The notes below the pieces were generated by a model. That model saw nothing but the letters and a program-made list of their open reading frames with translations, was not told the origin of the DNA and made no database searches. 37,562 bases of DNA from CAZLMF01 sp964560565 (GTDB taxonomy: Bacteria > Bacillota > Clostridia > Oscillospirales > Ruminococcaceae), in NCBI GenBank assembly GCA_964560565.1, contig CAZLMF010000003.1:1-37562 (forward strand), read 5' to 3'. The translations under genes and the position numbers were made by a program. Each line of letters starts with the position of its first letter. The stretch's first letter is position 1. Positions 32,814 to 37,562 of the stretch are shown piece by piece.

Positions 32814-32841
32814 ATAATACTCTTGGTCATTATATATGCAA
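32814..32841 (-). promoter_or_regulatory. Probable promoter for the DUF6106-like gene
   Basis: Minus strand TTGCAT (32841-32836), 16 nt, TATTAT (32819-32814), about 40 nt before the ATG. Confidence 0.55.
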
Positions 32842-32926
32842 GTTACAAAATCTGAAGCTAACATTTGCAATAAAATATAATGGGCTTATTATATCACATA
32901 TTTAACTGCTTTTCAAGGAAAACTAC

Positions 32927-32955
32927 TTGCAAACCAAAAACGAATTTGATATAAT
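32927..32955 (+). promoter_or_regulatory. SigmaA-type promoter for the pheST T-box transcript
   Basis: TTGCAA (32927-32932), 17-nt spacer, TATAAT (32950-32955), directly before the T-box leader. Confidence 0.85.
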
Positions 32956-32967
32956 AATATAAACATT

Positions 32968-33220
32968 ATGACTGAGAGAGTATCTGTTTAATAACATTTC
33001 CACAGAGAGGGCTGCCAAGGCTGAAAGCCGCCCGATATGCAAGAGCAGAGAAGTTCACTCACGAGTGGTCGATTGAAAGCTGCCTTGCAGTGTGTAGATT
33101 GGGACGTATTGCCTGCGTTATGGGCAAAGAAGTGCGCAGGTAATCTGCAAGCTTTTAAAATGGGTGGTTATAAGCGAGTGTGATTACTCTCGTCCCTTTG
33201 GACGAGAGTTTTATTTTTTT
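32968..33220 (+). promoter_or_regulatory. Phenylalanine T-box riboswitch
   Basis: A canonical T-box leader: the AGAGAG element at 33004-33009, then the GAAG-TTC-ACTC...GAG block whose specifier TTC (33054-33056) is a Phe codon. The T-box bulge GGTGGTTA contains TGGT at 33165-33168 (last T suits the A discriminator of tRNA-Phe), and a terminator follows. Uncharged tRNA-Phe should stabilise the antiterminator and switch on pheST. Confidence 0.92.
33186..33220 (+). terminator. T-box-controlled terminator
   Basis: A 10-bp stem ACTCTCGTCC/GGACGAGAGT with a CTTT loop, then TTTATTTTTTT. It is the off-state structure of the T-box. Confidence 0.93.
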
Positions 33221-33262
33221 ATAACACTACTGAGACAAAGCTCATGTGAAAGGTTGGTATTT

Positions 33263-34282
33263 ATGAAGCAGGCACTAGAAAAAATTAAAGACTCTGTGTT
33301 GGCTGAGCTTGCAGACGTCACAAGCACTAAAGCGCTTGAGGACCTAAGGGTGAAAATCCTTGGCAAAAAAGGCGAGCTTACAGCAATACTTAAGCAAATG
33401 GGCAGACTTTCCCCTGAGGAGCGCCCCGTTATAGGGCAGCTTGCCAATGAGGTGCGCAGTGCTATCGAGCAGTCCCTTGCACAACGTCAAACTGCGCTAA
33501 AGGCGCAGGACATTGCAAAAAGCCTTGAGGACGAGGCAATTGATGTTACCATGCCGGGTAAATCCCCCACTCTTGGTAAAAGGCATCCGCTCAACATAGT
33601 CCTTGATGAGATGAAGGAAATCTTTATGGGCATGGGCTATGATGTGGTTGAAGGGCCTGAAATTGAGTGGTCAAAGTATAACTTTGATATGCTAAACACT
33701 CCCGAGGGGCATCCTGCAAGGGATGAGCAGGACACCTTCTATGTCACCGATGATATTTTGCTTCGCACGCAAACCTCCCCTGTTCAGGTGCGCACAATGC
33801 TTGAGAAAAAGCCTCCGATTTGCATCATTGCCCCTGGCAGAGTTTATCGCAATGATACTGTTGACGCTACACACTCGCCGCTTTTTCATCAGATTGAGGG
33901 GCTGGTGGTTGCAAAGGGCATTACAATGGCAAACCTCAAAGGCACTCTTGAAATCTTTGCAAAACGCCTTTATGGCGACGATGCAAAGCTGCGCTTTAGA
34001 CCTCACCACTTCCCTTTCACCGAGCCTAGTGCAGAGGTTGACATTATGTGCTTCTCCTGCCATGGTGAGGGGTGCAGACTATGCAAGGGCGAAGGCTGGA
34101 TTGAGATTTTAGGAGCAGGAATGGTGCATCCGAATGTGCTTTCAAACTGCGGAATTGACCCAGAGGAATACTCCGGATTTGCTTTTGGCGTCGGCTTAGA
34201 ACGACTTACCATGCGCAAATACAATATTGACGACTTGCGCTTGTTATACGAAAATGACCTGCGCTTCTTGTCACAATTTTAG
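33263..34282 (+). CDS. pheS: Phenylalanine-tRNA ligase alpha subunit
   Basis: 339 residues from ATG 33263 (MKQALEKIKDSVL); the frame opens earlier inside the T-box but that part is leader. An N-terminal coiled coil is followed by the class II core with FDMLNTPEGHPARDEQDTFY, PGRVYRNDTVDATHSP and HHFPFTEPSAEVD. A four-Cys patch (CFSCHGEGCRLC) near residue 262 is common in Firmicutes PheS. It charges tRNA-Phe as an alpha2beta2 enzyme. Confidence 0.98.
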   Translation: MKQALEKIKDSVLAELADVTSTKALEDLRVKILGKKGELTAILKQMGRLSPEERPVIGQLANEVRSAIEQSLAQRQTALKAQDIAKSLEDEAIDVTMPGKSPTLGKRHPLNIVLDEMKEIFMGMGYDVVEGPEIEWSKYNFDMLNTPEGHPARDEQDTFYVTDDILLRTQTSPVQVRTMLEKKPPICIIAPGRVYRNDTVDATHSPLFHQIEGLVVAKGITMANLKGTLEIFAKRLYGDDAKLRFRPHHFPFTEPSAEVDIMCFSCHGEGCRLCKGEGWIEILGAGMVHPNVLSNCGIDPEEYSGFAFGVGLERLTMRKYNIDDLRLLYENDLRFLSQF

Positions 34283-34302
34283 GAAAGGGGGAGCAAATAG
34301 AT

Positions 34303-36690
34303 ATGAATTTATCGATGAAATGGCTAAAGGATTATGTCGATATTGGCGATATGCCAATGAAAGAATATACAGAGGGCATGACTATGTCAGGCTCAAAGGT
34401 TGAAGGCTACAAGCATGAGGGCGAGGATATAAGCAATGTAGTAGTGGGCAAGCTTTTAAGCGTTGATAAGGTGCCCGATAGCGATCACCTTGTATACTGC
34501 ATGGTTGAAGTGGGAGCAGATAAGCCTATCCAAATCGTAACAGGTGCGCCTAACATTACCCCCGATAAGGTTGGAAGGTATATCCCCTGCGCCCTTGACG
34601 GCTCTCTTTTGCCAAATGGAGTAAAAATCAAGAAGGGCAAAATCCGTGGAATGATGAGCAACGGTATGATGTGCTCCTTAGGTGAGCTTGGACTTACGCA
34701 AAACGACTTCCCCGGTGCGGTGGAGGGCGGTATCTTCATCCTAGATGGGGAATATACCGTTGGCGAAAGAGTTCAAGACGCAATTGGCTTAAATGATACT
34801 ACTGTTGAGTTTGAAATTACCTCGAACCGCCCCGATTGCCTGTCTGTTATAGGTCTTGCAAGGGAAACTGCTGCAACCTTTGATTTGCCGCTCAACATAA
34901 AAGAGCCTGTTGTAAAAGGCTCGGACGGCAATGTTTCCGATTATTTGAGCGTTGAAGTTGAAAACACAACCCTTTGCAGCCGTTATGCGGCGGCGGTGGT
35001 TACCGATGTCAAAACTGCGCCCTCGCCACGTTGGCTAAGGGAGCGTTTGCGTGCAAGCGGAGTGCGCCCTATCAATAACCTGGTTGACATTACAAACTAT
35101 GTAATGCTTGAATATGGCCATCCTATGCACGCTTTTGATTTGCGTTATGTAAGCGGCTCGAAGATAGTAGTTCGAAATGCAAAGGCAGGTGAAAGCATTA
35201 CCACCCTTGATGGCAATGAACGTGCTTTATCCCCCGAAATGCTTGTTATTGCCGATGCAGATAAACCTGTTGCGGTAGCAGGTGTAATGGGTGGAGAATA
35301 TAGTGGAATAATGGAGGATACAAGCACTGTTGTGTTTGAGTCTGCATGTTTTAGCGGCGTGTCGGTTAGAAAGACCGCGCAAAAGCTTGGTATGCGCACA
35401 GACGCATCCTCCCGCTTTGAAAAGGGCATTGATGCTCAAAACTGCTACCCTGCGCTTATGAGAGCATGCCAGCTTGTTGAGGAGCTTGGTGCAGGTAAGG
35501 TTGTATCGGGCATAATCGATGCAGATTACTCCGATAAGGCACTAAAGAGAATTAAGCTTGAGGTGGATTGGACAAATCGTTTCTTAGGCATTGAGCTTTC
35601 AGAGCAGGAAATGGTGAGCTATCTTAAAAAGCTTGGCTTTGGCTATGAAAATGGTGACGTCATTGTGCCTAGTATTCGCATTGATTGCAACCACAAAGCT
35701 GATATAGCTGAGGAGGTTGCCCGAATTTATGGCTACAACAACATCCCCACCACCCCAGTGCTAGGAAGCGCACAGGCTGTAATCACTCCAAAACAGCATT
35801 TAGAGAATGATGTTGTGCGCACTATGGTTAGCCTTGGATTTTATGAGGTGGCAACATATAGCTTCATTAGCCCTAAATACTACGATAAAATTTTGCTGCC
35901 TACTGATAGCAATTTGCGCAAATCAGTGATAATTCGCAAGCCTTTAGGTGAAGACACAAGCGTTATGCGCACTACTGCCCTGCCCTCTATTTTGGAGGTT
36001 TTGGCTCGCAACTACAGTGCCCGCAACCTAAGCGCAAAATTCTTTGAACTTGCTACGCAGTACACTCCCCTAGGTGAAAATGAGCTGCCCCTTGAAAGCC
36101 TGCGCCTAATGGCTGGTCTGTACGGCGAAAACAGCGATTTCTTTACCCTGAAGGGCGCAGTAGAGGTTCTCCTGTCCGAGCTTGGCATTAAAGATGTTAG
36201 TTTTACTCCTTGCAAGGATGATCCAAGCTTCCATAGCGGCAAAACTGCAAATGTCCTTTCAGGTGAGCGTTTAATTGGCATTCTAGGCGAAATTCACCCA
36301 ACTGTTTTGGATAATTACGATATTGATGCTCGTACCTATGTTGCATCTTTAGACTTTGCTGCACTCTTTGAATGTGCAGTGGCAGAACGCACCTATAAGC
36401 CCTTGCCTAAGTATCCGTCAGTGCGCCGTGACTTGAGCATTCTCTGCGATGACAAAATGCCTGTGGCTGAACTAGAGGAAGCAATTCGCAAGGGTGCAGG
36501 AAAACTCCTTGAGGATGTGAATATGTTTGACTTCTATAAGGGCAAGCAAGTTGAGGCAGGTATGAAGAGCGTTTCCTACGCAATTATCTTGCGCAGTCAA
36601 ACCTCAACCCTTACCGATGAGCAGTCCGACAAAGCTGTCGCAAAATGTTTAAAAGAGCTTGAAAAGCTCGGGGCAAAGCTTAGAGCTTAG
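34303..36690 (+). CDS. pheT: Phenylalanine-tRNA ligase beta subunit
   Basis: The 795-residue protein has an N-terminal EMAP-like tRNA-binding domain (about 40-150), B3/B4 editing, B5 and catalytic-like central domains (RYAAAVVTDVK, GMRTDASSRFEKGID). The C-terminal FDX-anticodon binding domain starts near YKPLPKYPSVRRDLSIL. Length is normal. It follows pheS by 20 nt with a good GGGGGAG. Confidence 0.98.
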   Translation: MNLSMKWLKDYVDIGDMPMKEYTEGMTMSGSKVEGYKHEGEDISNVVVGKLLSVDKVPDSDHLVYCMVEVGADKPIQIVTGAPNITPDKVGRYIPCALDGSLLPNGVKIKKGKIRGMMSNGMMCSLGELGLTQNDFPGAVEGGIFILDGEYTVGERVQDAIGLNDTTVEFEITSNRPDCLSVIGLARETAATFDLPLNIKEPVVKGSDGNVSDYLSVEVENTTLCSRYAAAVVTDVKTAPSPRWLRERLRASGVRPINNLVDITNYVMLEYGHPMHAFDLRYVSGSKIVVRNAKAGESITTLDGNERALSPEMLVIADADKPVAVAGVMGGEYSGIMEDTSTVVFESACFSGVSVRKTAQKLGMRTDASSRFEKGIDAQNCYPALMRACQLVEELGAGKVVSGIIDADYSDKALKRIKLEVDWTNRFLGIELSEQEMVSYLKKLGFGYENGDVIVPSIRIDCNHKADIAEEVARIYGYNNIPTTPVLGSAQAVITPKQHLENDVVRTMVSLGFYEVATYSFISPKYYDKILLPTDSNLRKSVIIRKPLGEDTSVMRTTALPSILEVLARNYSARNLSAKFFELATQYTPLGENELPLESLRLMAGLYGENSDFFTLKGAVEVLLSELGIKDVSFTPCKDDPSFHSGKTANVLSGERLIGILGEIHPTVLDNYDIDARTYVASLDFAALFECAVAERTYKPLPKYPSVRRDLSILCDDKMPVAELEEAIRKGAGKLLEDVNMFDFYKGKQVEAGMKSVSYAIILRSQTSTLTDEQSDKAVAKCLKELEKLGAKLRA

Positions 36691-36740
36691 CAAAACACAT
36701 GAATTTTGTATGTACTTTTAATAAACATTGGATAAATCTC

Positions 36741-36769
36741 TTGTTATTTTAACGAATACAGTATATAAT
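36741..36769 (+). promoter_or_regulatory. Promoter for ireB
   Basis: TTGTTA (36741-36746), 17 nt, TATAAT (36764-36769). Just downstream the leader has a tandem GTTACAAG repeat (36771-36789) that runs into the ribosome-binding site. Confidence 0.75.
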
Positions 36770-36800
36770 AGTTACAAGTTGGTTACAAGGAGGCGATGAC

Positions 36801-37046
36801 ATGCATGAGCAAACAATGACTTTTTCTGTTCACGAGGATAAGGAAAAGGAAATGAAAAAAATTCTGACAACAGTCTACGACGCGCTGAAGGAGAAAGGTT
36901 ACAACCCTATCAATCAGCTTGTAGGTTATATTTTGTCCGAGGATCCGACGTATATTACCACCTACAACAACGCGCGAAGCTTAATCCGACATGTCGACCG
37001 CGATGAACTGCTTCAAGTGCTTGTAAAAAGCTATTTAGACGGTTAA
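36801..37046 (+). CDS. ireB: IreB family regulatory phosphoprotein (UPF0297)
   Basis: The 81-residue protein has the near-invariant EKGYNPINQLVGYILSEDP and NNARSLIRH. In Enterococcus, IreB is phosphorylated by the Ser/Thr kinase IreK on N-terminal Thr residues and controls cephalosporin tolerance; the Thr near position 5 is present here. It is usually followed by ruvX (yqgF) and a DUF1292 gene; here a terminator follows at once, so it is monocistronic. Confidence 0.95.
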   Translation: MHEQTMTFSVHEDKEKEMKKILTTVYDALKEKGYNPINQLVGYILSEDPTYITTYNNARSLIRHVDRDELLQVLVKSYLDG

Positions 37047-37049
37047 CAT

Positions 37050-37086
37050 AAATTCCCGTAACCTTTTGGTTTACGGGAATTTTTTC
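37050..37086 (+). terminator. Intrinsic terminator after ireB
   Basis: AATTCCCGTAACC pairs with GGTTTACGGGAATT (one A bulged), TTTT loop, and a TTTTTC tail. Confidence 0.92.
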
Positions 37087-37173
37087 TTTAGAGGATAAAA
37101 CTTTGAACTAGGCATAAAATATCTTTAGTATTTTTAGCGCGCATTTTGTAATAAAACTGTAATAGTAGTGTTC

Positions 37174-37202
37174 TTTCAATGTAACTAAATTTGCGCTATA
37201 AT
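37174..37202 (+). promoter_or_regulatory. Probable promoter for the Asp-rich lipoprotein
   Basis: TTTCAA (37174-37179), 17 nt, TATAAT (37197-37202). The -35 is weak; the -10 is perfect. Confidence 0.6.
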
Positions 37203-37242
37203 ACATTTAGGATAACTATTTTGTCGAAACGGAGGAAAATAA

Positions 37243-37562
37243 ATGAGGTTGAAATATATTATTCGCACAGCCTTTGCTTGTACTGCATGCTCCCTTGTGC
37301 TTGCTGCTTTTTCAGCTTGCGGGGCTATGGATAATGATGTAAGCAGTCAGCAGAGCTTTGACACAACACCACCGACAACAAGCGCAACAGACGATAACAA
37401 TTTAGATGATATTATTCCCGGCGAAGATGACGATAACACAAGCCCTGGGGATGACAACGACTTGCTCCCTGATGTAAGCGATTTTGATGACATACTCCCT
37501 GGTGATAATGACGATAACAATAGCAATAACACAAGTCCCGGCAATAATGGAACAACAACTGA
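37243..37562 (+). CDS. Asp/Asn-rich repetitive lipoprotein (3' part outside window)
   Basis: ATG 37243 follows GGAGG by 7 nt. The first 26 residues are a signal peptide ending in FSAC, a lipobox with Cys26 as the lipidation site. After it the chain is low complexity, rich in Asp, Asn, Thr and Pro. Two imperfect repeats of the form DDI(I/L)PG(E/D)(D/N)DDN...TSPG occupy about residues 54-100. The sequence is open at the window edge at about 106 residues. Acidic repeats could act as a wall-spanning linker or bind calcium (inference). No family recognised. Confidence 0.85.
   Translation, partial: MRLKYIIRTAFACTACSLVLAAFSACGAMDNDVSSQQSFDTTPPTTSATDDNNLDDIIPGEDDDNTSPGDDNDLLPDVSDFDDILPGDNDDNNSNNTSPGNNGTTT

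Noticed and set aside
37347..37544. Minus-strand Ser/Leu-rich ORF at the right edge
   Set aside because: Antisense reading of the Asp/Asn-rich repeats in the lipoprotein gene.
1..37562. CRISPR array, insertion sequence, prophage, tRNA or rRNA
   Set aside because: No regularly spaced repeats, transposase, integrase or recognisable structural RNA gene other than the T-box leader was found by reading both strands.

Overview
The window looks like a chromosomal segment of a low-to-moderate GC, spore-forming clostridium, probably of the Oscillospiraceae/Ruminococcaceae type. The evidence is a canonical alpha/beta small acid-soluble spore protein, a Phe T-box leader, IreB, the CdaA/CdaR c-di-AMP pair, the ecfA1-ecfA2-ecfT-truA block, the MEP pathway and strong purine-rich Shine-Dalgarno sites. 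A run of exactly 100 N (25678-25777) indicates a draft or metagenome scaffold. Both ends cut through genes. I see no rRNA, tRNA, CRISPR array, insertion sequence or phage gene; most of the window is housekeeping.

Left end (1-5.8 kb): a truncated HAD phosphatase reads leftward. Divergent from it is an AraC-type HTH protein fused to a degenerate GGDEF domain. This converges, through a shared terminator, on a membrane dCache-HAMP-PAS-GGDEF diguanylate cyclase with an intact active site. A 590-bp intergenic region with two divergent promoters then leads to a coupled pair, an iron-dependent alcohol dehydrogenase and an SDR reductase.

5.85-18.2 kb (minus strand): thirteen closely packed genes run in one direction: ruvC-ruvA-ruvB, glmM, an rRNA-type methyltransferase, ecfA1-ecfA2-ecfT, truA, a DUF5711-like beta-propeller protein, a CvpA-family protein, a ClpE-type AAA+ unfoldase and a small membrane protein. 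No gap exceeds about 75 nt, and several junctions overlap by 4 or 8 nt.

18.4-25.7 kb (plus strand): pheA-ispD-ispF (phenylalanine and isoprenoid synthesis), a DUF3343 protein with a cysteine-desulfurase-like enzyme (possible sulfur/selenium handling), cdaA-cdaR (c-di-AMP synthesis and its regulator), an unrecognised gene, and the spore protein. glmM, normally the third gene after cdaA-cdaR, lies about 6.5 kb away on the other strand.

25.8-30.4 kb: an ANTAR RNA-binding regulator with a receiver-like domain that lacks the phospho-acceptor Asp is divergent from xylA-xylB-tal, which carries xylose into the pentose phosphate pathway. 30.4-32.8 kb (minus): a membrane protein, acpS, nnrD and a lipoprotein. 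32.9-37.6 kb (plus): Phe T-box, pheS-pheT, a monocistronic ireB, and the start of an Asp/Asn-rich repetitive lipoprotein cut by the window edge.

I did not find a clearly new multi-gene system. The best leads are the AraC/degenerate-GGDEF fusion with a strong internal ribosome-binding site beside an active cyclase, the ANTAR/xyl divergent region with paired inverted repeats over both -35 boxes, and the structured intergenic stretch at 3.5-3.85 kb.
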